This document shows, piece after piece, positions 49,756-61,852 of a DNA stretch of 64,000 nucleotides. The notes below the pieces were generated by a model, which ran no database searches, was not told the origin of the DNA, and saw only the letters and a list, made by a program, of their open reading frames with translations. The position numbers were made by a program, and so were the translations under genes. Source of the stretch: Motacilla alba alba (Eukaryota > Chordata > Aves > Passeriformes > Motacillidae); assembly GCF_015832195.1 (NCBI RefSeq), contig NC_052046.1, positions 33,632,911 through 33,696,910 of the forward strand, written 5' to 3'. Each line of letters begins with the position of its first letter. Positions within the stretch are counted from its first letter, which is position 1.

Positions 49756-50300
49756 TAGGACAGAGAGTGAGAAAAATAAAATTACAAAAGATAATATGAG
49801 GTTATGCATTCTCAAAGCACATGAAGACAGTAAATAAATAGGGATATTTTTTATTGAGCTTCAGGAGATGCTCAAAGGTAGAATCAAACTTTCCATGACG
49901 ACAAGCCAGCAAAGCCTGGGTAATGAAATATTCTCTTTCAAGATTAACAGTGGACTCTCCCAAGGTTTTGCATCCCTTCTGAGTGAAGAGTTCAAGACAG
50001 CATTTCCAAACACAGCTTGACCTGTTTTCTGTGTGATGCTAAAGAGTGCAGGTGGGAACTCAGAAGTCCCATTCTTAAGAAACTGCTTGTAAAAAAAGCT
50101 ATGTGATGCCTTAACATCAGTCCTGCCATAGGCAACATTATTCTCATCTACTAAATTGACTGATTGTGGAATAAAGTTGACTGAAGACAAATCAGAAAAT
50201 CTAATGGGACAACTGTTTCCAGGAGCTTGGGTTCTCTTCATGTGGTCCTGATGATTTTGGATAGCCCCATAATCTTACAAGGCAGTAATGACAGATTTTA
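49755..50300. other. Non-coding sequence, anonymous 126-codon open frame
   Basis: The minus-strand frame at 49861-50241 is open for 126 codons. Its product is mixed in composition (FSDLSSVNFIPQSVNLVD near the N-terminus) and shows no domain I recognise. No splice sites or promoter elements point to an exon. A rough stop-codon estimate for this base composition predicts about one such frame by chance in 64 kb. I do not call it a gene. Confidence 0.55.
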
Positions 50301-50371
50301 TTTTTTTTTTGGTGTGTGTGGTGTGTGTGGGTGGGTGTGTGTGAGAGAGAGAGAAAGAGAGAGAGAGAGAG
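50301..50371 (+). repeat. Compound microsatellite T-run, (TG)n, (GA)n
   Basis: Ten T are followed by gt/gtgg units (50311-50342), then (ga)n with one interruption (50343-50371). The GA part is a purine run that could form triplex DNA. It gives an artificial RERERERE peptide in one frame. Confidence 0.95.
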
Positions 50372-50374
50372 CCT

Positions 50375-53300
50375 GCGATGGAGTGGAGTTGATCTTAAGA
50401 GCCTACAGGTTTAGAGAGCTTAATTCACAGAGTTGGCTATACAAACAATGATGTCTAACGAAAGTTTTGTATGTCTTATGAAATTTGAGTACTCTCCTGG
50501 AAGATGCAAGGGGCCGTAATTAGGGTGAGATCTGGGAAAGTGACACATCACTGCTATTTGCTTCCCACCTCATATGCCAAAACAAATCTGACACCAAGCC
50601 ATTTTGATTTCTTTTACATGTTCACTCCTTTATGCTCACCTGGAGTTTGAACTATAATACAATTGTAATGAGAACAGACAAACATCAGCACTTGTTCTTT
50701 TCTGATTTTTAATGACATGAGTGTAGATTCATTTTATGTAGTAAATTATATTGACTGGGTTTACTTTTCTTTGCAAATTGAATATTAATGGTGACTTTAT
50801 TTCTTAATGTCTGACTTGTGATTTCATGATTTCAACAAACTGATGCATTTATAAAAGAGTACAAACTGAACACTTCAGTGCAAATGATGTATTTATTGTT
50901 TTTAGTTCATCTTTCTGTTTGTATGTTGTCAGCATGCAGATGGATTAGAATGCATCTTTTGTTCACTATTTAAAATTTTTGAAGCAATTTTGGAATAATG
51001 AAAAAGTACATATTTGACATGTAAAATGTGTGATTGTTTACCTTTGTCATGAGATGCTGTTTCTCTTTTGTGGTTTTGTAATTGCAACTTTTCCAGACAA
51101 GAGGGGAGAATGGGAGAATGGCCATAGGAACATTTTCAATAAACTTCACATTAGCACATTCACTGTGACATAGCAATGAAGGAAATTGCTTGCTGGTTGC
51201 TTGCTTTGCTCTCCAAAGAATAAGTGATAGCTGACAAGGTAGCAAATAATCTTTTTTTCTCTACATTTCTCTATTTTCTTTATTTTCTTCTGCATACATT
51301 ATTTAAATTCTGGTGCAAAGTCTTTTCACATAGATCTGTTCCATAAAGGAGCTTGTTTTTATATATGTGTATTTCTTTACATAAAGGAGATGGGGATTTT
51401 TTTTAATTTTAGCTTGGTTTGTTTTTTTGTTTTATTGCCTTTTTTTTTTTGTGACTCGATGTAAAAAATAAATTGCTTGATGAAATGGCTTACATGTACT
51501 TGAGGGTACCTCAGCTATACATCTTCAATGTAGGCAGAAGAATAAAAATATCCATTAGAATGGGTATAGCTGTAATTGCTCACTTAAAACCCCTCACAAC
51601 ATCTCATCATCTTTTATGCAGTTGTTATAAGTTACAAGGAATCTCATTCTTATCATTTCAGTTCTCAGTCTTATCATCTCAGTTCTTATCATTTGCCATA
51701 AATACAGTTTTGGTCATGAGTTGAATGTAGTCTAAATATCTGTATCTAAATATCTGTATATATTTTGTGAACACTTGTTAACATTCACAGAAATAACTTT
51801 AAATTCAGTACAAAATAAATGTACTCTGTGCCTGCATAGATAAATATGTAATACTGGGAAGCCCCTTGACAGAGGTAAACATCAAGTAGAGATGCAGCAG
51901 CACAGTAAAGCATCAGAATAAAAATTATGATACACAGTAGAAACTGTGAACTGTGAATATATGCAGAAACACCATTATAGTCCTTATTCTGGATTCTTGA
52001 GGTTCTGCTTGTGTCAGGGAAGAAAAGCAACAGAACTTTTAATACCACTTATTTGTCGTGCTTCCCTCTGACGTGTGTTGCAAAAACACAGCGCATCCTA
52101 ATTGCACCATAAAAAGGGAATTATTTATAAAAGGGAAAGCTAGACCCTATGGACTGTGAGCCATTCACATCCAAACTATAAAACAAACCAAATTAATCTA
52201 ACAATTCCAAAGGGAGCTATACATTTTAACCAAAGTAGGGGAAAAAAAGAAGCCCACAACTCTTTGATATAAAATGTGCAGCACCATGTTAAGCAAATGG
52301 TTTGCTACTGAATAGCAGTTTCTAATTTATGAGGCAATGAGTAAGTGGCAATTACACATAAAATTCAATATTTATATTTTGCCAGAATCTGAGTATAAAT
52401 TGATATCATTATGTGTTTCATTATTTTCTACCAGCTCATTCAGAAAAAATATCAAGTCAGCTCCTCTATTCTAAAATAATATAGAAGTGGTCCCAAGTTT
52501 TTGCTGGGGTCAAAAGAAATAGGTAGCCCTGTATTCAGAGATGTGAGGTCTCTTTTTGCTTTTGCTTTTATAAAAAGATATTTTCTGCCAAATTCCTACT
52601 ATGGAGAGATGACTCTTAGCTACCTCAGTTTACAGTGTAGTTTACTAACCTCTGAGAAGTTATGCCTGACTGACATGAGTTGGGGGGACAATTAATAGGC
52701 CTAATTAATTTTACTTCTTTTTTACTTTCAGTAACACTCCAGGACGAAGCAGGGATCATTTATCCCAGCTAAACTTCCTTGCTCTCACTATAAGTGCACA
52801 GCTATAATTTACTGTCTGTAACCCTATAACTAGGTAGGAGGCAGGGTGTAACTCTGCCACTCATGTGTAGAGGGACAGTGGTGGCAGGCAGCAGAATTTT
52901 GCTGTTTCTGCTCAGCTGCTCTCTTGTGAATGGCAGAAAACTCCTTCAACAGAGGAGAGAGGAACTGGGGCAGAAGGAACTTGGGTAAGAGGCTTGAGAG
53001 GGGGACGAAGCAGCTTTTGCTCTTTTGTCTCCCACAGGGTAAGCCTTGTAGGGAATGGAATTGGACCAACTGTCCAGTCTGGCCATAACTGCCACAACTG
53101 TTAGCTATTTATTGAGTCTGAGTTTCAAATAGTTTCTTTTTTTTTAATCATAATTTAAATAAAAATCTTCTCTGTCAATGTTTTGTCAGGAGCATACTTT
53201 AGGTCTCATTTTTTACCAGACACAGCTTTAGCCAAAAATTGCAGAAAACAAGCATCCCTCACCTGGAATAAGAATATTATCTGCTGTACTTTATGATATA
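50375..53300. other. Unique AT-rich non-coding sequence
   Basis: No gene or mobile element was recognised. T-runs occur at about 51400-51455. A short imperfect tandem of ttatcatttcagttct-like units lies at 51645-51694. The 52830-53100 part is less AT-rich, and its minus-strand open frames have no recognisable product. Confidence 0.6.
51645..51694 (+). repeat. Short imperfect tandem repeat, about three copies
   Basis: Words of the form cttatcat-ttcagttct recur three times with small changes (51648-51665, 51669-51684, 51685-51694). This makes the FQFSVLSSQFLSF peptide in an overlapping frame. It is a local duplication only. Confidence 0.7.
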
Positions 53301-53302
53301 TT

Positions 53303-53380
53303 CATGGAATCACAGGTAGGCTAAGACCAGAAGGGAATTCTGAAGTTCATCTGGCCTAACCCCTGCTCAAGCACATGTTT
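53303..53380 (-). mobile_element. CR1 LINE 3' tail fragment
   Basis: The plus strand reads tcatggaatcacag, then agaagggaattctgaag, ttcatctggcctaacccc and tgctcaagca. This follows the inverted CR1 3' end closely. Only about 75-80 bases are recognisable; GC-rich unrelated sequence follows. It is a very short 5'-truncated copy, or the rest has been replaced by the neighbouring island. Confidence 0.75.
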
Positions 53381-53399
53381 ATCCTAAGACAGGGTCTAA

Positions 53400-54174
53400 T
53401 GGCCACAGAAACAAGAATCCTTTTGCCAGCTCCACAGCCAATGGCTGACATGCATTATCAGAGACTTCCTCTCTCCATGCTGGCAGGGGGGAAGAGAACC
53501 CTGGATCACCATGTCCTCGACTGCCACACCCAGAGCTCAGTACTCACTTTGGATATTCTCCAGCTTTCCCAGCTCTGTCAATGGTGTCTACATTCAAGAA
53601 CCTCATGGAGTAGTAGTCAGGGGGTCAGGCAAGCTCTGGCAGTCCTCCCCAACACCCAGATCCAGGTCCCCAGCATGCTGCAAACTTCTGCAGCCCCGGG
53701 GCAAGCTGGCAGTGGTGCCACTGCCCCCTGCAGCAGGGAGTCCCCTGCTGCTGCCACTGCTGCCCCGTGGTGGCCTTACAGAAGTCAGGGTCGTTGGCCC
53801 AAACCTCACTTGAAAGTATGACCAGTTTCCTCAGCCTTGAGGGCAGTGCACACATGCATCCTCTGTCCTGGCAGGGACAGCTGCTCCGGCACCCGCTGGG
53901 TAGTGACACATCACTACCATGCCCAAGAACATTCAGGCTTGCTTGATCTCAGAGAAAGACCCCTTCTTCTGTCCAAGCTGCTGACTTTGCTTGCTGTGAT
54001 CTGAGCCTGATCCTTATTAAGGCTTCTGTACAGCACCAGCTAAAAGTGGGCTTGACCCTCCCTTATTGTGGAGTGCCTGCAACAAAGGCTCCTAGTACCC
54101 TTGGCCAAGGGCAGCTGGTCAAGGTTTGAGGCTCCATTTCCTGTATCTGCTGGCTCAGACCGATAGCTGTCTCA
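53400..54174 (+). mobile_element. GC-rich island, possible solo LTR
   Basis: This block is clearly GC-richer than the DNA on both sides and contains no CR1 sequence. Its right half has an LTR-like order on the plus strand. A cttattaagg TATA-like spot lies at about 54013-54022. A U-region gcttgaccctccctt is at about 54050-54064, and caacaaaggctcc, one base away from an AATAAA signal, at about 54080-54092. A U5-like end stops at ctca, 54171-54174. This resembles bird retroviral LTRs in layout, but I cannot place the left edge or find a target duplication. The 148-codon open frame (53375-53821) and the overlapping minus frames are by-products of GC-richness: alanine-, serine- and proline-rich with no motif. 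An unrelated GC-rich regulatory island is the alternative. Confidence 0.4.
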
Positions 54175-54179
54175 TTAGG

Positions 54180-56440
54180 TGGGCAAGCTTATTTGTTTAG
54201 GGCTTTTAAGTCTCATTAAAGGCAAAAGTTCTTCAAATTATAGTAGTGTTATAGATGCGATCTCTGTGTTACTGATTAGTCTCCTTCCTGAAACCCTCAG
54301 AAGACTAATTGCTGCTCACTGCTCTCTGTATGTTCTTCCATGTGTTCACCCCAGATGGCCAATTGATGTAATTTGATGTCTGAGGCAGCCATAGCTTCTC
54401 ACAGCCTGGCAGATATTAATGTTTCACAGTAGCACGATTACAGATCCCTCCTTTCTGGATTGCATTTCAGCTCCAGGGGAAGGCAGACAGATCCTGCTGC
54501 CCAGCCCAAGGCGAAGACTGATGTGTGCAGCCACTGACAGCGGGTGCTTTGTCTGCAGGGAGGGGGAAACCATGCTGCTTTTCATTGATGCTACTCTTCC
54601 TCATTGTGAGAAGAAAGGGTTCAGATCTTTTGATAAACATTTGGATTTAAAAACCTGCTACTTGTGATTGAAGTCTTGGTTTTGATTATACAAGTCTTAC
54701 ATCAGCTTTAAAGTTATAAAGGGTTATTTATGATGAATCCCAGCTGAGGGCTAATGACATTAAAGATTTTGGTTCTTGATTTTTCTAAAGACTCTCAGAT
54801 TAGGTAAAATATTTAAAAAAATCTTCACAGATGTTGCTTTTCAAAAAGGAAAGCCAGTTATCTGTTTGTAGAAACATCAATTAGAACTAATTTTGTGTAT
54901 AACCCACTGTATAAAAACCCTCGCTTCTTTTGCTGCAAAGTGTATTTCTTCCCGAGACCAAATTTCCCCCAAAATGCTGCTACAGGTAATGTTCATATCT
55001 TTTATCTTTAATTGCTGCTTGAAGTGGCAACTGCATTGGACAGAACCCAAATGTTCTTTGAAACAGATTAAAGTTTAATTGTAGAGGGAAGAATAGAATT
55101 AATAAATGCCCAGCTGGGTCTCTTGATCTCTTTTTTTGGCTTGTAAGTTAGAAGAAGATAAAAAGAGGCAATCACTCTTTAAACATATAATTAATTTAAA
55201 TATTAGAATAACTTAGCATTCATGAATGCATGTCTGTTTTATCTCCTCATTTTACATCTTTGTTTATCTTAATGAAAAATATGTACAGCCTGTTGATTTC
55301 ATCTATGTCCAGTGTGTTGCTGAAAAGGAAAGAAAACAATTTTAGTTTTGCCATTATTAAAACAAATACACTGAAATTTGTATGCTGACTTTTGCTTTTG
55401 TGGACAAAGGCATTTTGATTTTTAAGGAAAATATCAGTGGCTAACAATATCTGGCCTCCTTGATTTACACTGGTGATGATGTCTTTCTTAGTCAGAACAA
55501 ATTATAAATCTCCCCTTGCTGCAGCATATTGTTGTGCTTTCTCATCCAGCCATTTTAATTTTCAGGTTGACAACCAGTCAGAAAGAATCCATTATGGATG
55601 ATCAAAGTTCATTTGAGATAGTCTTTGCCTCTAAAACGATGAGCTGAACTGGTCAGAAGTGAGAGCAAAGGTATTTGTGCTGTAAACTTCTGGTTGGGGT
55701 GCTGCCTGGTTGTCACTCCACATGCTCACCCATACCTGGGTCTTCCTTGTGCTGCTGACCTCGACCTCTCTGTCCACTTTGTCAAGGCAAGACAGAGATC
55801 CAGGGAGAGCCTGTCCTATGCACTGTGGATGGGTGAGAGGAGGGTTCACCAGGTCTCAGCATGGAGAGTTACTGTGACTAAGCACCATTCCCATTTAGCA
55901 TTTCAGTTGCGCCAAGGCAGGGTAAATGACACACTTTTATTCTTGGGCATAGACACAGACTCTGTGATTTTCCTTGGCTTGGTCTGGGGGAAAAAAACCT
56001 CTAACTGCTGGCATGCCAGTGTGCCCTGGACCTGAAATTATTAGAGATTAATCAGTATCAATAATTACCAAGGAATTCCTCTGTGATGTAAGGTTTGCTA
56101 GTTTTGCAGTGAGACTTTTCAGATACAGGCTGTAAGTCTGGCACCATAGATAGTACTTTGTAAATTCACATAGTTTCTGAATTTTATGTCAAGAATCACA
56201 GCAACTCTATCAAGACAAGAGTTAGAGTAGGGGCTGCAGTGAGGAGGTAGAGGCTCTACTACTACTCCATGAAATAAAGATGCTAATGCATGGGTCTGAC
56301 CTGAGGTTTTAAGTAGCCCAGGGCTCCCCACACAATCTGTGTGTGGGTTGCCAACCTGTCTCATCTTGGAGTAATGTGAGAAAATCTGTTACCTTCAGCT
56401 GAGGCTTTTAAGAACATAAGATATAAAAACTTCCTATCAG
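54180..56440. other. Unique non-coding sequence
   Basis: No gene or transposon was recognised. The 54380-54790 part is repeat-free and compact, with ATTA-type words toward its end, and is a weak candidate for conserved regulatory DNA. The open frames at 54419-54667 and 55694-56035 show no domain. The 55640-56000 part is somewhat GC-richer, for no identifiable reason. Confidence 0.55.
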
Positions 56441-56444
56441 GATG

Positions 56445-56550
56445 AATCTCATATATGTGCATAAACATACATATGTGTGTGCATGCATATATTGTGTGTG
56501 AATTGATGCATATCTATAAAATATACATACATATATCTGTATGCATTTTC
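56445..56550. repeat. Degenerate CATA/TGTG microsatellite region
   Basis: Imperfect catatatgtgcataaacata, tgtgtgtgcatgcatata and atacatacatatat units run together. The methionine/tyrosine/histidine-rich minus open frame across it is an artefact. Confidence 0.85.
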
Positions 56551-56569
56551 CCTAGAAAAAATACATCCT

Positions 56570-56720
56570 CTTGGTGGCCTGTTGGTTAGGTCACATAGTT
56601 CAAATTGAAAGACAAGTTCAAGTCCTTGCCCTGAACCAGACAGGTTGTCCACAGGGTAATGATTTTACATTTCTGCAATTTCACAGTTTTTCTCCCAGTG
56701 TAAGAACCAGACCAGGTCAT
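56570..56720 (+). mobile_element. Probable ancient tRNA-derived SINE relic
   Basis: The head looks like a decayed tRNA gene. TGGCCTGTTGG at 56575-56585 matches the RNA polymerase III A box (TGGCNNAGTGG) with one change. AGTTCAAGTCC at 56615-56625 matches the B box (GGTTCGANTCC) closely. Their spacing is about 30 bases, as in tRNAs. About 60 bases later the wording cacagtttttctcccagtgtaaga resembles the 'cagtttccccatctgtaaaa' tail shared by many old amniote SINEs (MIR or AmnSINE types). It cannot be a working tRNA: the arms do not pair well and there is no sensible anticodon arm. The family cannot be assigned by eye. Confidence 0.5.
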
Positions 56721-58739
56721 TTAGGAAGATGTGGAGGCTTCTGTGCACAGCGTGCATGCAGAGTTAATACTGCTCTCCTCTCAATACTGCAATATTTAGC
56801 TTGTTAGTTCTGCCTCTCTACATGGAAAGAAACAATACTATTGTCTTTCAATCTGTGCACTTACAGCTACATTTTAAACCTTACAGTACCTCACTTACCT
56901 TATAAAAGGATATAAAGATGATATAAAGATACTGTTTTTTTCATAAACCAGATTTAACTTCTTTTTGTTTGTAAGACAACACCACATGTCCTTTTCTTAA
57001 AAGAACAGTGTGATTCCTGGGCAAAAAGATAATTTGAAATCTTTTGCTAGCAGGCTGGTTATGATTTTTCTTGTTTGCACTGGTTTATGGTTCAAACTTT
57101 TAACAGTATTTTTGTCTTTGTGGGATTATTTGCAAAATTATTTTTGTAGCTTATACACTTCAACTGATTCTGGCAAGAAGAATCACAGAAAATTGTATTT
57201 ATTTCCTCATGGTAATTCCCCCAGTCTTAAAATGAGGTGTTTCTCACTCCCGATTTCCATGTAAAAAATGTAAACTAACAAAATGAAAAGCTGAATTCTC
57301 ACTTGACAATACCAGTTTTATATTTTCTTAGAGTGTAATCTTTAGTGATGCCAACGGGAAAAAAAAAGAATGCCTTTCAGGTTGTTGTTTTATTTTGTCT
57401 TCTCTATGAGAATAAATCCTCTGTATTTGCTTCTAGCCATCTGCTTTTGGTTTAAGCATTCTGGTTTTTCTGTTTCTCACTTTCTGAATGGGCTTTTAGT
57501 ATGAGTTTGTTAAGTGTAGGCAGAAATAAATGGTTGATTTGTAAATAAAATGCTATCCTACAACTTAATCTGTTATTCCAACAGCAAAAAAAAATTCTTA
57601 ATCTCTTACATTGCCAAACCTGAAAAACCTTATTGCAGAATGGCCTGTACACAGAAAGCTCTGTAAATTGAGCAGTGTGGTAAAACATCATCTTTTGACA
57701 GTAGCAAACCCAACAGCAATGTTTTGTTTCTGCAATATTAATGATTTAATGCAGCACTTGCACTAAGCTGCTCTGGTGGATTCAGCAAGTCCTGGAGTAG
57801 TCAATCTTCAACAAAGAGTTTTGCAATCCCTGTGAGTTCAATGTTTCAAAAATAAAGATCCTTGTGAATGTCTGTGCATTAACAAAACACGCTCCATCCC
57901 AGCATTAGGTACATGCAATAGAAGGTGGTATGGTTGGTGAAGACTGGGCAAAAAGCTTGCTTTTTTTCTCTGGAAAGTTTGGCAAACCTAAAGGATAAAA
58001 TGATGTTTGATAAAAATCTGAATTTTCTGAGAAACCAGATCTTATTTTTATAATGTTTTTGGCCTTTCCTTAAATAAAAACACTTTTCTGTACCACTCAC
58101 TGTCCTTGGGATAGACAGCTGGACAAGAGCATTTATATGACCAGGTGGCAGCACAAGAGGTAGGCACTGTCAGTCTTCCCCTATAAGAAACAGTAGGGCC
58201 AGTCTATAAATGAATGGTTATTTGTATAGCAGTTCTGTGCAAACCTTTTGGGGTGGTGGAAATGTTAGTCAACCTATTGAAGAAATCAATCAGAAATAAA
58301 ATATGTGGGTGAACAGTGGGCAGTGGGAATCCTCAGCGAAGACTTGTGGCAAGGCTGAACTGTGATCTCAAAGTAGTGGTGGCATGCTTACATAAATTTA
58401 GAGTTATCCTTGTCCCAGAGCCTTGATATAAAATAGAAAAGAAGTTCAGGGGGGATCCAGTTTTCCCTATTTCAAAACTGTGCAACTTTGGGCTGTTATA
58501 TGAAAACTGAAAAGCTCAGGCATTTAAAATGCTGCTGAACAAAATTCGTAGAGCCTTTCAACTGTAAGTAATAAGTTGAACTTCATTTACTTATTTAAGT
58601 TCAAAGGTGATGAGAACACAAGAACAAATTGTATATACAGGACAAAAATGTGCTAACATGCCTGTTTTAATAAAAAGAAATTAATTCCTTGAATTGCCAC
58701 ATGGAGCAGAGTCAGTCAACATACACAAACTTGTAAGGG

Positions 58740-58760
58740 GGTGGTGGTGGTGGTGGTGGT
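58740..58760 (+). repeat. (GTG)7 trinucleotide repeat
   Basis: Seven uninterrupted gtg units follow a run of G. An A-run follows at 58772-58782. It is a simple microsatellite. Confidence 0.95.
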
Positions 58761-61700
58761 GCTTCAAAAGCAAAAAAAAAAACCTTGTGGAGGCTCTTCA
58801 TGGCAAGTCCATTATCTCTGTGAAAAGAATTAACATTTGGTGATATCCAACTAATATTTCACAGTAAATCAAATCTGAGGGATTCACAGCCCTTTCTTCT
58901 TCACATGCATGGGAGGATATTCTTAGTAAATGTTTCAAAAAAAAATTAACTTTGAAAACGTATAGAGAAAGTTGAATAAGATTTTCTTTTAAAGTTCCTC
59001 AGAGTTTGATCACACTGTTACCAATCTGCTATAAATCCATGGATTGCTTAAGATTTCACTAGTTTCATATTTATTTTTATTGCAATATTTTGTATATAAT
59101 TGTACAAATTACCTGTAATTTTCTTTCTGTGTCTGAGCTCTCTGTCTATACTGATAAAGCCTAAATGGTTTTTCTGTGGCAAAAACTTAACAGGGAAACT
59201 TGTGCAGTCTCAATATCTTTGTACAGAATTTATTTCTTATTTCTTCACTGCCTGTGACAAACTCAGCCCTGCTTGCACAATTTCAGGGATTCTGAATTGC
59301 TCTAAAATGCATTACAAGATGGCATACTTCAGTGAGTCTAATTTCTTATACACGTTCTTGTGCCCACCTCGTGATCAGTGAGTTTCTTAAGACTTGTTGA
59401 ATCCCCTAAAATATAAGTAATGCTGCTACTGACACTCCAGGCCCCATCCTAGTTATTTATGGAATATTATGTTTCAGAAATTAATGCATTTCTGCTGTAT
59501 AAATGTGTATTAACTATTGAAGGATTATGGAATCTGCCATTACTGTGTTACTTTAGCTCTTAAAAATGCTGGTGGGGGATTTGAACCCCCTTGTGCCTAG
59601 CATTTTGCAACTCACAGGACACACTACTGGTTTTCCACAAAGCTGCATTCGAGGTGTGCTTCACTCTTAGGCAGAAGGCATTAATATAAATAATGCTATC
59701 TGATATTGCTAGCCCTAACACTGTCATTTTGCCCAAGTCACATAGTTCTCATTATGGCTGATCGTTCTGAGAAATTCCTTCCCTATAACTCACACAGGTC
59801 CTTTGAAAGTATGGTTTTCAAAATCATTGTTTTGAATGGTGAATGAAGGAAGCTGAAATATTCATCCTTTTCATTAAAGATCTCATTGCTTAAGATTATG
59901 CAGGTAAAGGAAAGCTGAAGGCCTGGACTCAGATCGTAGCACTTCATAAAGAGGTGAAGAGTGAAGAGTAAAGAGTAAATAGTTTTGCCTTGTCAGCAGG
60001 GCAAAGACCTGTTTTTTTAAAGCCCCTGGAGGTGCCATTGTGTATGTTAAATAACTGCTTATTTAATGCCTGAATGTTGTTTTAGCATCAAAAACCCACT
60101 CAAAAAAAAGTCTGTTTTGTACGAGGTTGCTAAAACTGAATTTTAATTTGTATATTTTGTCCTTTCTGAAGAATTGTGCTGAGAGTTTACGTAATAATAA
60201 ATTGCTTTCTTATTTTTATCAAGCCTCTCAACAGGAACTAGTAATAGACATAACAGGTCATTTCGTCCTTTTGCAGAGAATAGGAAAAACTATAGAGTTT
60301 CTTGTTCAGTACACTGTACACTGTCAAGCACTTTGTACTCCTGATCCCTGCTAAAAACATCCCCATTTTTTAAAAAAAGATATTGTTGCTTCTTACTGTA
60401 ACATAAACCTAGAGCAAGTGTAATAACTGGAGTTGCTGAAATGGTTTCTAGTGGAAAAAAATCCATCCAAAATGTTGTTTTGGCCAGATTTCTTCAATGT
60501 GTTTGTGGAAAACATTCCAGTGAGTTGCAGTATTTTCTGTTTTGATTTTACTTCTAATTATTATATTATGAGATGTTTAAGTCTGTATATTTCAACTTAA
60601 TTGAAACCTTTTCAAATTTGTTGATGAAGAAACAATAACAAATTTTAAAAACGGAGCATGACAGACTGTACCTGTTGCTAAAGTGTTCTGTGCTCTTTGT
60701 GACTCAAATTTCTGTGAAAGGTCCTAAACTGAAAGCTTGGGGTGGTGCTTCTGTCCTTGTTATCTGTAAATCAGCTTCACATTCCCTCCTTTCACTCAAC
60801 ACTACTTTGATCATAGTTGTTGGAACAACAGTTCTGACCTGCTCTAATTTTCTAAGTAACTTGAGTAGCTGGTCTCATTGCTACCTCTAACACTCTTAGA
60901 GAGAGGGAACCTTTGCAGCACCAGGGCTTTGCCTTCCTATAATTCAAAGGTGTTACTATGGCTGTGAAAATATACTTGAGTTATTTTCGAATCAATTATA
61001 TTTGGCACAGTTAGAAGGCAAGTTTGTTGAACAGGACAGGGTCTATGGACATCCCAGAGCGCGGTGTTAGAGCAATTAACTTCCAGCAAAGTTCTTAGGT
61101 TGGCAGTGTATATCTCAGCAGACTGGCCTGGCCAGTTATGTGCTGAAGCAGGACACCGGTTTCTGTTCTGGTTTATGTGAGCTGATGTGGAGGGGGTGCG
61201 CAGGAGAAAAACAATTAGGTTTGTCTCGACCTGCTTTTGTGCTATATCAGCAATGTTTGCTTAGCATGTGGATTTAAATGGGTGAAATAGCTAATTTCTG
61301 TTGAGATGAGTGAAAGTGAGTGAAATACAAAACTATGCAAATTAAAGTTCAGTATAAGTAATTTTTTTACCTTGTTGACTCTGAAAGTTATAAATGCAAA
61401 CCACATTCTTGTCCCAGACATGAATCCAAATTTTAAATCCTCAGAATTCTGTTTCCTTTTGCCCAGGCATTTAAATGATTTCTCTAGTCAGATATGTACG
61501 TTGTATGAGTAAATTATTTCCTATATAAATATACTTGCAGGAAAGCTTTCTGTATTGCAGAAAAATGTTTTCTATATTCAGGCACATTATTTTCTTCTAA
61601 ACTGAAAAGATGTCTGAAAAAATGGACATTTCAGTATTTAATTTGTTCAATATTTAATTTTTTATTTTTTTCAGTATTTAATCTATATTCATTCATTTTT

Positions 61701-61832
61701 CAACATCTTTGTTTTCTTTTGAAAATTTAATTTAGAACTTTTTCTAGTTTTACTCATTTTTTTATATTTTTATTTAAACTCCAAAACTGTTCTTGGGAGG
61801 CTTAGGTGAATTGCTGAATTTTGTTGGTCTAT

Positions 61833-61852
61833 AGTCAAGCTATAGCTTGACT
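61833..61852. repeat. 20-bp perfect palindrome
   Basis: The sequence AGTCAAGCTATAGCTTGACT is its own reverse complement, with no spacer. It is longer than expected for most 64-kb windows, though not impossibly so. It could bind a dimeric factor or reflect a template-switch event. Confidence 0.9.

Noticed and set aside
50311..50371. Arginine/glutamate repeat peptide
   Set aside because: It is a translation of the (GA)n microsatellite, not a protein domain.
53375..53821. 148-codon open frame on the plus strand
   Set aside because: It lies in the GC-rich island, where stops are rare in all frames and long frames also exist on the minus strand. The peptide is low in complexity and has no motif.
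56570..56645. A functional tRNA gene
   Set aside because: A and B box-like motifs exist, but stems do not pair convincingly and no anticodon loop can be placed. A SINE relic fits better.
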